Under the pieces are notes generated by a model. That model did not search any database, was not told the origin of the DNA, and saw nothing but the letters and a program-made list of their open reading frames with translations. Shown here in pieces: positions 16,250 to 23,338 of a stretch of 45,780 nt of DNA (positions are counted from its first letter, which is position 1; each line of letters begins with the position of its first letter). Source of the DNA: an uncultured Prevotella sp. (GTDB lineage Bacteria > Bacteroidota > Bacteroidia > Bacteroidales > Bacteroidaceae); assembly GCA_900553285.1 (NCBI GenBank), contig USCX01000003.1, positions 1 to 45,780 on the forward strand. Direction: 5' to 3'. The position numbers were made by a program, and so were the translations under genes.

Positions 16250-16279
16250 TTGTTTATTAAAAAAAACTCCGTATCTTTG
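16250..16279 (+). promoter_or_regulatory. Promoter of tRNA-Asp
   Basis: TTG (16250-16252), a 19-nt spacer and TATCTTTG (16272-16279) form a consensus Bacteroidota promoter. The tRNA starts 52 nt after the -7 box. Confidence 0.75.
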
Positions 16280-16330
16280 CACCGCTTTTGAGAGATAAAG
16301 CGGCAAGGAATTGCCTCGTGATGAAAGAAT

Positions 16331-16404
16331 GGTGCGTTAGTTCAGCTGGTTAGAATACATGCCTGTCACGCATGGGGTCACGGGTTCGAGTCCCGTACGC
16401 ACCG
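16331..16404 (+). tRNA. tRNA-Asp (anticodon GTC)
   Basis: A standard 74-nt cloverleaf: acceptor ggtgcgt/acgcacc, anticodon stem catgc/gcatg with loop ctgtcac (anticodon GTC), D-loop agctggtta with G18G19, and T-loop ttcgagt with C56. CCA is not encoded (cta follows the discriminator G). Confidence 0.96.
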
Positions 16405-16407
16405 CTA

Positions 16408-16455
16408 CAAGCCTGCTTTTACATATAAAGTAAAAGCAGGCTTGTTAATTATCTT
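16408..16455 (+). terminator. Terminator of tRNA-Asp
   Basis: A perfect 15-bp stem (16408-16422 with 16430-16444, loop atataaa) is followed by ttaattatctttt, 3 nt after the tRNA. Confidence 0.8.
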
Positions 16456-16530
16456 TTAACCTCAAGAGTTTGTGCCAAGCCAGACAGTTGACTTCCGTTT
16501 GCCCATGTATTCGGAGAATATCTGCTTCGC

Positions 16531-16704
16531 ATGACTTTTCGCCTTTACCGGAACATGCCAAACATTATCTTTCGTTTATCTGCTCTCCTCAACCTATCTG
16601 ACGGCTTTGTGTTCTCGTTTCTTTCTCTACTCGCCTTCAACATGGTTATTCACGCGCCGTTTCTGTTCAAAACCGAAGAAATGGTAACAAGCGACGAATA
16701 CTAA
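16531..16704 (+). CDS. Possible 57-residue membrane microprotein
   Basis: In the 334-nt gap between tRNA-Asp and mlaE, ATG 16531 opens a 57-codon frame. It has a basic N-terminus (MTFRLYRNMPNIIFRL), one hydrophobic segment (LSDGFVFSFLSLLAFNMVIH) and an acidic end (FKTEEMVTSDEY). The charge pattern is positive-inside, as expected for a single-pass membrane peptide. The frame is stop-free a further 12 codons upstream without another ATG. It could equally be the remnant of a larger membrane protein or chance. No good promoter is seen. Confidence 0.3.
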   Translation: MTFRLYRNMPNIIFRLSALLNLSDGFVFSFLSLLAFNMVIHAPFLFKTEEMVTSDEY

Positions 16705-16750
16705 AACACTTTTTTTAGTTTCCGCTGCAATCTCTTACGGCAAAAATCCG

Positions 16751-16758
16751 TAATTTTG
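16751..16758 (+). promoter_or_regulatory. Candidate -7 box for mlaE-mlaF
   Basis: TAATTTTG lies 20 nt upstream of the ATG at 16779. A -33 TTG is not evident. Confidence 0.4.
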
Positions 16759-16778
16759 CGAAAATAAAACGCACTACC

Positions 16779-17528
16779 ATGCTTGTTCAAAAATACCTGT
16801 CATCGCTTGGAAGTTATCTTCAGCTTATGGGACGGACATTTACGAAACCCGACCGTTTCCGAATGTTTATGAGACAATACATCAAAGAGATGTCACAGCT
16901 TGGAGTGGATTCCATCGGCATAGTCTTACTCATATCTTTTTTTATTGGTGCAGTCATTTGCATCCAAATCAAGTTAAACATTCAAAGCGCATGGATGCCC
17001 CTTTGGGTATCTGGATACACCACACGTGAGATTATGCTTCTCGAATTCTCATCGTCCATCATGTGTCTTATACTTTCTGGGAAAGTCGGGTCGAACATCG
17101 CCACTGAAATCGGCACAATGCGCGTAACTCAACAGATAGACGCACTGGAAATCATGGGGGTCAACTCGGCTAACTATCTGATTTTACCTAAAATTGCAGG
17201 TTTAGTCACGATGATTCCTCTGCTTGTTATTTTTAGTATCGTCAGCGGCGTAACGGGCGCATACGCCACAGCATACATTGGCCACATCATCACAGCAACC
17301 GACCTGACTGCCGGAATGCAACACGAATTTACCCAATGGTTTGTGTGGATGGGCATCATCAAATCGCTCTTCTTCGCGTTCATTATATCCAGCGTCTCAG
17401 CGTACTACGGTTACAATGTAGAAGGTGGTTCGATTGAAGTAGGAAAAGCCAGTACGAACGCTGTCGTGGCCAGCAGTATGCTGATCCTCTTCTCTGATTT
17501 GTTTCTCACTCAATTACTGTCAAGATGA
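16779..17528 (+). CDS. mlaE: MlaE-type ABC transporter permease
   Basis: This 249-aa inner-membrane protein belongs to the MlaE/YrbE permease family of retrograde phospholipid transport. About five hydrophobic segments are visible (IGIVLLISFFIGAVICIQI, LVTMIPLLVIFSIVSGVTG, SLFFAFIISSVSAYYGY and others). The family hallmark EIGTMRVTQQIDALEIMGV, which docks the ATPase, is intact, as is a GKASTNAVVASS near the end. Its stop overlaps the start of the ATPase gene. In proteobacteria MlaD, MlaC and MlaB complete the system; none follows here. Confidence 0.88.
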   Translation: MLVQKYLSSLGSYLQLMGRTFTKPDRFRMFMRQYIKEMSQLGVDSIGIVLLISFFIGAVICIQIKLNIQSAWMPLWVSGYTTREIMLLEFSSSIMCLILSGKVGSNIATEIGTMRVTQQIDALEIMGVNSANYLILPKIAGLVTMIPLLVIFSIVSGVTGAYATAYIGHIITATDLTAGMQHEFTQWFVWMGIIKSLFFAFIISSVSAYYGYNVEGGSIEVGKASTNAVVASSMLILFSDLFLTQLLSR

Positions 17529-18295
17529 TTGAAGTCAAGCACTTATATAAATCTTTCAGCGATAAAAGTGTGCTCGAAGACATCAACTCTGTCTTCGAAA
17601 GTGGGAAAACCAACCTCATCATCGGACAAAGCGGCTCCGGAAAAACGGTCCTCATGAAATGTCTCGTCGGGCTTTTTACTCCTACCAAGGGTGAGGTGCT
17701 TTACGACAATCGCGATTTTGTCACAATGGGCAAGAGAGACCGAATCTTATTGCGGCGTGAAATGGGTATGATTTTTCAGAGTGCAGCCCTTTTCGACTCT
17801 ATGACTGTACTTGAAAACGTCATGTTTCCGTTGGACATGTTTTCCACGCTCTCATACAAAGAACGTTGTCGCAGGGCATGTTTCTGCTTAGACCGTGTCA
17901 ACCTGCTTGATGCGCAACACAAATACCCGGGAGAAATCTCGGGTGGCATGCAAAAACGAGTAGCCATAGCCCGGGCCATATCCATGAATCCCAAATACCT
18001 GTTTTGCGACGAACCAAATTCCGGCCTTGACCCTAAAACGTCTCTTGTCATCGACGAACTCATACACGGTATCACAAAAGAATTCAACACCACGACCATC
18101 ATCAATACGCACGACATGAATTCGGTTATGGGTATCGGCGAACACATCCTCTTCATTTACGAAGGGCATAATGAGTGGCAAGGGACAAAAGATGACATTA
18201 TCGCATCGAAGAACGAGCGCCTGAACAACTTCATTTTCGCCTCCGACCTGTTCCGGAAGGTGAAAAAAGCAGAAATGGACGAACAAAAGAAGTAA
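17525..18295 (+). CDS. mlaF: MlaF-type ABC transporter ATP-binding protein
   Basis: This 256-aa ATPase has Walker A GQSGSGKTV at 34-42, a Q-loop MIFQSAALFDSMTVLENV, signature ISGGMQKRVAIARA near 138, Walker B YLFCDEPNSGLDP and the H-loop NTHDMNSV. The LFDSMTVLENV and GGMQKR motifs are those of the MlaF/TTG2A branch. It forms a complex with the overlapping MlaE permease. It converges on a PorT-like gene. Confidence 0.9.
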   Translation: MIEVKHLYKSFSDKSVLEDINSVFESGKTNLIIGQSGSGKTVLMKCLVGLFTPTKGEVLYDNRDFVTMGKRDRILLRREMGMIFQSAALFDSMTVLENVMFPLDMFSTLSYKERCRRACFCLDRVNLLDAQHKYPGEISGGMQKRVAIARAISMNPKYLFCDEPNSGLDPKTSLVIDELIHGITKEFNTTTIINTHDMNSVMGIGEHILFIYEGHNEWQGTKDDIIASKNERLNNFIFASDLFRKVKKAEMDEQKK

Positions 18296-18363
18296 GAGCG
18301 CTGTCATAAACAGTCGCTATTCTCCTGGCGGAATAGTTCCCTACGGGTTTCTATGTGCGAAGG

Positions 18364-19092
18364 CTATTCCTGCTTCTTTGTCTTCACGACATCGAAAAGA
18401 TAGGTCAGCTTGACCGTAATCGTTCCGTTGTTGGATCGGGCAAAAACATCAGTCTTTGAGTTATTATAAATGTCGCTCAAACCATAATAATAGCGCCCTT
18501 CAAGCATGAAGTGCCCAATCCGGCTATTGAGTTCAACTCCCAGTCCACCGGCGATACCATAATCGAACTTTCGCTCAATCGGCATCGAATACTGCGCTAC
18601 CAGACCATTGGGGCGGTCGGGTGTGCCATCCGGACGAAGAGTCCACACCTCACTCCTTTCTTCTGACTCGCCTATACAATAGCCTATCTGCGGACCTGCC
18701 ATAAAGTAAAACATCGCACCACGGTGCTCACGCCCCCAAGCCAAACGCGCAAACATCGGAACCTGAATATAAGAGAGATTACGTTGGTACGTATCAGGTA
18801 AAGGCTCGTTTTCCATACTTTCGATGCTTTCACGCCAGCCTAATTGCACGTAGTTGGCCTCTATCTGTAAAGCACAGTAGGCAGAGTAATAGCGTTCGCA
18901 CGTGTATCGGAATGTCACGCCGAATGTAGGCGCCATGTGCATTTTCTGTTTGATTGTCGGGTCGAACGTAATGCGGTTCATTGCCCAGCCGGCATTCACG
19001 CCGATTGCAATGTCGTTACGGGGTTCACCTACTTGGGCCACTGCGGTAAACATGCAGGCGGCCATGACTGCCATCAATATAAGTTTTTTCAT
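18364..19092 (-). CDS. PorT-family outer-membrane beta-barrel protein
   Basis: The 242-aa protein starts with a signal peptide (MKKLILMAVMAACMFTAVAQ). Amphipathic beta strands follow, of the outer-membrane beta-barrel type: IAIGVNAGWAMNRITF, APTFGVTFRYTCERY, ALQIEANYVQLGW, YIQVPMFARLAWG, FYFMAGPQIGYCIG, DYGIAGGLGVELN, FMLEGRYYYGLSDIY and TITVKLTYLFDV. The spacing fits an eight-strand PorT-like barrel. It starts 5 nt after the LysM gene stop and is surely in the same operon. The function of most PorT-like proteins is unknown. Confidence 0.82.
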   Translation of the reverse strand: MKKLILMAVMAACMFTAVAQVGEPRNDIAIGVNAGWAMNRITFDPTIKQKMHMAPTFGVTFRYTCERYYSAYCALQIEANYVQLGWRESIESMENEPLPDTYQRNLSYIQVPMFARLAWGREHRGAMFYFMAGPQIGYCIGESEERSEVWTLRPDGTPDRPNGLVAQYSMPIERKFDYGIAGGLGVELNSRIGHFMLEGRYYYGLSDIYNNSKTDVFARSNNGTITVKLTYLFDVVKTKKQE

Positions 19093-19097
19093 CTGTT

Positions 19098-20687
19098 TTA
19101 CTTGACCGTTATTTTGTCGATTGCCCCATCAGTCCGAAAGTGAACAAACTCCATAAAATTATTGATGAAGCCGGCATCCTTACCCACTCTCTCTATGTGA
19201 ATACCACTCTGATAGGGCGACGCGACTAAACGCTGTACTGAAAAGCCGTTCCCATAAAGCGCAAGACCACGGAGAAGATAGATGCCACTGTCGAATCCCT
19301 GCAAGGCCATGCGGGGATAAATGGGCAACAAACCTTTATGAAACCAATCACGATAGACTCGCTCGAAGTGCTTGACATCTGGCTTGTGAGCATCATAATA
19401 GAAGTTTGTATAAAGATATGCGTCCAACGTATGAAAATTCTTCACGTGATTGTTAACGTACGCTTGCCAGTCCGGGTAACCGAACAGCGTGAGCGGGTAT
19501 TCCGGCTGCGATTGTGCAATCGCAGTCAACGTCGGCATCAGTTTGTCGAGTGTTTGCAGATCCGACGCATCGGTCATGATGACATTGCGCTTTTTCTTTT
19601 TCAATACGCTTTGAAGCTGTCCGGCTGTCGCCGCATCCGATACGGTTTTTATGGAATAGCCCGCTGCTGTCAGCTGCGACTGCATAAAATTGAAAAATGT
19701 TTTTTCGTTGCCGTCAGGTGTGTAGACGAGCGTTACAGGGGTCTCTTTGGGGAATATCTTCTTGAACATTGAAAGAATGGCCTTATGCTTCTCCGCTTCA
19801 GGCGCATTGAGCAGACAGACATACGGGTTACTATACACATCCATTGCCCTGGAAGAAAAGGGTATGTAAGCCAACGTCTTATTCTGGGCTGCGAAGGCAG
19901 CCACTTGCGTGATATGGTCTCCATAAAAAGGCCCCACAATAGCCTGCGCTCCTACGGCTTTGACGCGTGTCAGTACGGAAGCGAGCGACTTGCCCGGTGG
20001 CGTATCGAACGTGTAGACTTCGACGGACTGCCCCATCCTCTTCATACTGTCAACAGCCAGAAGGAAACCGCGATAGTACTCCAGGCAACGCTCTTTCACA
20101 CCGGAATTACCTACAAGCGGTAGCAGGACTGCCACCTTCACCACCCGATTCGTAGGTTTGAACTCCGTGCCACGGTTCGCCATTTCGTCCACTGCGACAG
20201 CCCGTTGCGGCACTGCGACGCTTTTTCCGCTCGCTTTGTCTGGCGCGGCCTGCGCAGTCCCCCCTGTCTTGACCGGAATGCGGATGACCATCCCTTTTTT
20301 GAGCTTGAATTCAGGAGCTTCCATCTCAGGGTTGACCTGTACGAGTTCTTCAACCGACACGCCATGCGCATGGGCGATGCCCCAAACAGTTTCTTTACGC
20401 TTTACTTTATACTCCACTGTTTTCGGCCGTTTATTCTCATTGGCGGCACTCGGCACAATGGGTATAACAAGGGTTTGACCGGCCTTGACGGTGTGATTCT
20501 GAACAGAAGGATTGACTCTCAACAGTTCTGCGACCGTCACGCCATACTGTTTGGATATATGATAGAGGGTTTCTCCTTTTTCAACCACGTGCGCCGCTAC
20601 TTGCTTCGAGTCTTGTGCCGCAATTGTACCCCAACATGAGAAAGCCAAGGCCAACACGAGCAAAAAAGGCTTCATTCGCGAAATCAT
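19098..20687 (-). CDS. LysM-domain protein with periplasmic-binding (ABC substrate-binding-like) domain
   Basis: The 529-aa exported protein has a signal peptide ending near AAQ (residue 25) and two LysM peptidoglycan-binding modules (residues 33-76, VVEKGETLYHISKQYGV, and 92-138, YKVKRKETVWGIAHAHGV). After a short linker comes a type-1 periplasmic-binding fold from about 183 (VKVAVLLPLVG, YYRGFLLAVDSMKRMG, AQAIVGPFYGDHITQVA, and VYRDWFHKG near the end). No transporter genes lie nearby, so the binding domain may sense or bind a ligand at the cell wall rather than feed import. MKPFLL at 20675 is an alternative start. It is co-transcribed with the PorT-like barrel gene. Confidence 0.86.
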   Translation of the reverse strand: MISRMKPFLLVLALAFSCWGTIAAQDSKQVAAHVVEKGETLYHISKQYGVTVAELLRVNPSVQNHTVKAGQTLVIPIVPSAANENKRPKTVEYKVKRKETVWGIAHAHGVSVEELVQVNPEMEAPEFKLKKGMVIRIPVKTGGTAQAAPDKASGKSVAVPQRAVAVDEMANRGTEFKPTNRVVKVAVLLPLVGNSGVKERCLEYYRGFLLAVDSMKRMGQSVEVYTFDTPPGKSLASVLTRVKAVGAQAIVGPFYGDHITQVAAFAAQNKTLAYIPFSSRAMDVYSNPYVCLLNAPEAEKHKAILSMFKKIFPKETPVTLVYTPDGNEKTFFNFMQSQLTAAGYSIKTVSDAATAGQLQSVLKKKKRNVIMTDASDLQTLDKLMPTLTAIAQSQPEYPLTLFGYPDWQAYVNNHVKNFHTLDAYLYTNFYYDAHKPDVKHFERVYRDWFHKGLLPIYPRMALQGFDSGIYLLRGLALYGNGFSVQRLVASPYQSGIHIERVGKDAGFINNFMEFVHFRTDGAIDKITVK

Positions 20688-20712
20688 TTGTCCTGCGTAC
20701 TTTTATGCAGAG

Positions 20713-20742
20713 CAAAAATACATAAAATATATTCGCCTGCAA
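20713..20742 (-). promoter_or_regulatory. Promoter of the LysM-PorT unit
   Basis: On the minus strand TTG (20740-20742), a 19-nt spacer and TATTTTTG (20713-20720) match the full consensus, 25 nt upstream of the ATG at 20687. Confidence 0.7.
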
Positions 20743-20762
20743 CGTATTTGAAGATAAATCCG

Positions 20763-20770
20763 TACTTTTG
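20763..20770 (+). promoter_or_regulatory. Candidate -7 box for the PD40 gene
   Basis: TACTTTTG lies 32 nt upstream of the ATG at 20803. No spaced -33 box is found. Confidence 0.4.
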
Positions 20771-20802
20771 AGGTCAAAAGACGTAACAATAGCATTGCTG
20801 AT

Positions 20803-22071
20803 ATGAACTATGCACATCTCCTTATAGGATGCGGACTAATATGGCACATGGCCGCCTACGGACAACAGGTTTCCACAAAAGCTACGCCTGCCGTTCAAAA
20901 AACGAAGGCAGAACAGCTCATGGACGAATACCGCTTTGACGACGCCATCGAGCAACTGCAAAAGGATATCACAACAGCCAAGCGCCGCAAACAAGCCACA
21001 GAACCGCTCGAAGAACTGAAAAACAAGGCAATGACAGGCGAGCGGATGCTTAGTGCGACAGCGCGGGTCGTTTTTATCGACAGTATGGTGGTCGACAAAT
21101 CCCAATTTCTCTCAAAAATCCGTCTGAGTGAAGATGTCGGCAAGCTCTTGGACGCCAGCACGAAAGCCTTGGGAAAAAGCGGAAAACAGAAATACGGGAA
21201 AGGCCTCTTCATTAATGAACTTGATGACAAAGCCTACTACTCCTTGACAGACACGGCCGGAATACTGAAACTGCACAGCAACGACAAACTGGGACACACG
21301 TGGAGCGCCCCTGTTCCTCTTCACGGCATATCCGAATTAAGTGGAAATCAGGACTATCCGTTCATGATGACAGATGGTGTTACACTTTATTATGCCAGCG
21401 AAAGCGAAGACGGCTTGGGCGGGTATGACCTTTACGTGACCCGCTATAACACGGACGACGGTAGCTATCTGAAACCCGAAAACTTAGGTATGCCCTTCAA
21501 TTCTCCGGCTAACGACTATCTTTACGCCATTGACGAGGTCAACCACTTGGGATGGCTGGTGACAGACCGCAGGCAACCGTCTGACAAAGTGTGCATCTAC
21601 GTATTCATCCCCAACGACACGAGAGACGTCTATACACAGGAAGCCTACGAGGAGCATGAATTGCGCGATCTTGCACGCATTGCATCTGTCAGCGCTACGC
21701 AAAAGGGAGCGGCGGGACTGGCCGAGGCACAAGCCTCGCTCCGGAAAATAAGAATGTCCCCACAGCCCACAAGAGAGACAGAGCAAATACGCTTTATTGT
21801 GGGCGACGGGCGCATCTACACGTCTGTGGAACAATTCAAAAATCCCATAGCACGCAGAAAAGGTGCTGAATGGGCCATCATGAATAAGCACCTGCACACC
21901 ACGGCACAACAGCTCGAAACGCTCAGGAAGACCTATGCCCGCAGCAACGAAGCACAACGTAAAAATTTAGCTCCCAGCATTTTAAAACTCGAAAAAGAAG
22001 TTGAAAACTTAACCAACGATAACCGTGAGCTCGAAGCTGAAATACGGTCGAATGAATTGAGCAAACAATAA
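20803..22071 (+). CDS. Exported PD40 (WD40-like beta-propeller) protein with C-terminal coiled coil
   Basis: The 422-aa protein has a weak N-terminal signal peptide (MNYAHLLIGCGLIWHMAAYGQ). A helical, TPR-like segment follows at residues 33-80 (AEQLMDEYRFDDAIEQLQKD). The middle part has PD40-type repeats (LYYASESEDGLGGYDLYVTR, then YAIDEVNHLGWLVTDRR) as in TolB-like propellers. The last 60 residues are a lysine/glutamate-rich coiled coil (LKLEKEVENLTNDNRELEAE). Similar proteins occur widely in Bacteroidota, some linked to gliding or the type IX system, but no such gene is nearby. It precedes the phosphorylase by 27 nt. Confidence 0.75.
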   Translation: MNYAHLLIGCGLIWHMAAYGQQVSTKATPAVQKTKAEQLMDEYRFDDAIEQLQKDITTAKRRKQATEPLEELKNKAMTGERMLSATARVVFIDSMVVDKSQFLSKIRLSEDVGKLLDASTKALGKSGKQKYGKGLFINELDDKAYYSLTDTAGILKLHSNDKLGHTWSAPVPLHGISELSGNQDYPFMMTDGVTLYYASESEDGLGGYDLYVTRYNTDDGSYLKPENLGMPFNSPANDYLYAIDEVNHLGWLVTDRRQPSDKVCIYVFIPNDTRDVYTQEAYEEHELRDLARIASVSATQKGAAGLAEAQASLRKIRMSPQPTRETEQIRFIVGDGRIYTSVEQFKNPIARRKGAEWAIMNKHLHTTAQQLETLRKTYARSNEAQRKNLAPSILKLEKEVENLTNDNRELEAEIRSNELSKQ

Positions 22072-22098
22072 AAACACAACACCAAATTTCCTATCCGT

Positions 22099-22977
22099 AT
22101 GAACACCATAATTGAAGAGTCCGAACTCATTATAAACAGTGACGGCAGTATCTTTCACCTGCACATGAAACCAGAACAACTGGCAGAAAAGATCATCCTT
22201 GTAGGCGACCCCGGACGTGTGAGCACAGTAGCTGCCCATTTCGAAACACAAGAATGCGAAAATACCAGCCGTGAATTTCATTCCGTCACAGGACGCTACT
22301 GCGGGAAACGCATATCGGTAGTCTCTACCGGAATAGGTTGCGACAACATCGACATCGTAATGAACGAGCTGGACGCTCTGGCAAACATAGACTTCACGAC
22401 ACGGCGTGTCAATCCCGTCATAAAACAACTGGAACTGGTGCGCATAGGAACCTGCGGAGGACTTCAGCCCTATACGCCCGAGGGCACCTTCATAGCCAGC
22501 GCAACAAGTATCGGCCTTGACGGACTTCTGAATTTTTACGCCGGCCGCGACAACGTATGTGACACGAACCTCGAAAGTGCATTCGTCAAACACATGAGCT
22601 GGGCAGGACACATCTGCAATCCGCACCCTTACGTGGCACCGGCCGACAAAGAATTGCTGAACCGTATCGCAGGCGACGACATGACCAGAGGTATCACCGT
22701 AGCGTGCGGAGGTTTCTTCGGTCCGCAAGGACGTGTACTCAGGCTACCCTTGGCCGACCCCGCCCAAAATGAAAAAATCATGAGCTTTGAATATAATGGT
22801 CTGCACATTACAAACTTCGAGATGGAAAGCAGCGCACTCGCCGGACTGGCCAAACTCCTTGGCCATAAAGCGATGACCTGCTGCATGGTCATCGCGAATC
22901 GTGTAGCCGGAAAAGCTAACCCCAACTATAAGAACTCTATTGATCTCCTCATAAAAAAGGTGCTCGACCGCATCTAA
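22099..22977 (+). CDS. Nucleoside phosphorylase, uridine phosphorylase-like
   Basis: The 292-aa protein belongs to the NP-I family, which splits nucleosides with phosphate. It shows ILVGDPGRV near residue 33 (phosphate-binding glycine-aspartate loop), STGIGCDNIDIV, IGTCGGLQP near 117 and the purine/pyrimidine-site NFEMESSALAGLAKLLG near 235, where the MES motif contacts the ribose. It is about 40 residues longer than E. coli Udp (253 aa), mainly at the N-terminus and middle. Uridine is the likeliest substrate; a different nucleoside cannot be excluded. Confidence 0.84.
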   Translation: MNTIIEESELIINSDGSIFHLHMKPEQLAEKIILVGDPGRVSTVAAHFETQECENTSREFHSVTGRYCGKRISVVSTGIGCDNIDIVMNELDALANIDFTTRRVNPVIKQLELVRIGTCGGLQPYTPEGTFIASATSIGLDGLLNFYAGRDNVCDTNLESAFVKHMSWAGHICNPHPYVAPADKELLNRIAGDDMTRGITVACGGFFGPQGRVLRLPLADPAQNEKIMSFEYNGLHITNFEMESSALAGLAKLLGHKAMTCCMVIANRVAGKANPNYKNSIDLLIKKVLDRI

Positions 22978-23004
22978 AACCAACCTCACGAACAACAATA
23001 CGGC

Positions 23005-23045
23005 AAGCCCGGCTACGGATATTTTCCGTAGCCGGGCTTATTTGA
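23005..23045 (+). terminator. Terminator of the PD40-phosphorylase unit
   Basis: Perfect 15-bp arms (23005-23019 and 23025-23039) with loop tattt are followed by atttg, 28 nt after the phosphorylase stop. Confidence 0.8.
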
Positions 23046-23275
23046 TGTGTTCCGCTTTCTGAGTCTTAAAAAGTCTGCACACTGGTCCTGATTACATCTG
23101 TGCCGGTTATTGAAGTAGCGCACACACCCCAGAATGCATGTAAGCCTGTCACCGCAAACACCATTTTTCCGTGACGGGATGGAAACAATGCGTAAAACGC
23201 ATCGGTACAGCCGTATGAGAGGCTGACCCATAATCATTCAGTCATACGAACTCACATACTCAGCTATTACCAACA
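23046..23275. other. Intergenic region without recognised genes
   Basis: Between the two convergent terminators I see no coding frame with family character and no structured RNA I can name. A 74-codon minus-strand frame crosses part of it but overlaps a terminator stem and has unlikely composition. Confidence 0.5.
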
Positions 23276-23312
23276 AGAAGAGGGCGACCTACTTTATTGG
23301 TCGCCCTCTTCT
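23276..23312 (-). terminator. Terminator of the LRR-M60 unit
   Basis: Perfect 14-bp arms (23276-23289 and 23299-23312, loop tactttatt) lie 27 nt beyond the M60 stop; on the minus strand the stem is followed by tgttgg after a ct-rich arm. Confidence 0.7.
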
Positions 23313-23338
23313 GAACAATTCGTCAAACGTCAAATTGC

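Noticed and set aside
23013..23237. 74-codon minus-strand frame after the phosphorylase
   Set aside because: It includes a terminator arm and is rich in Arg and Cys with no recognisable motif.
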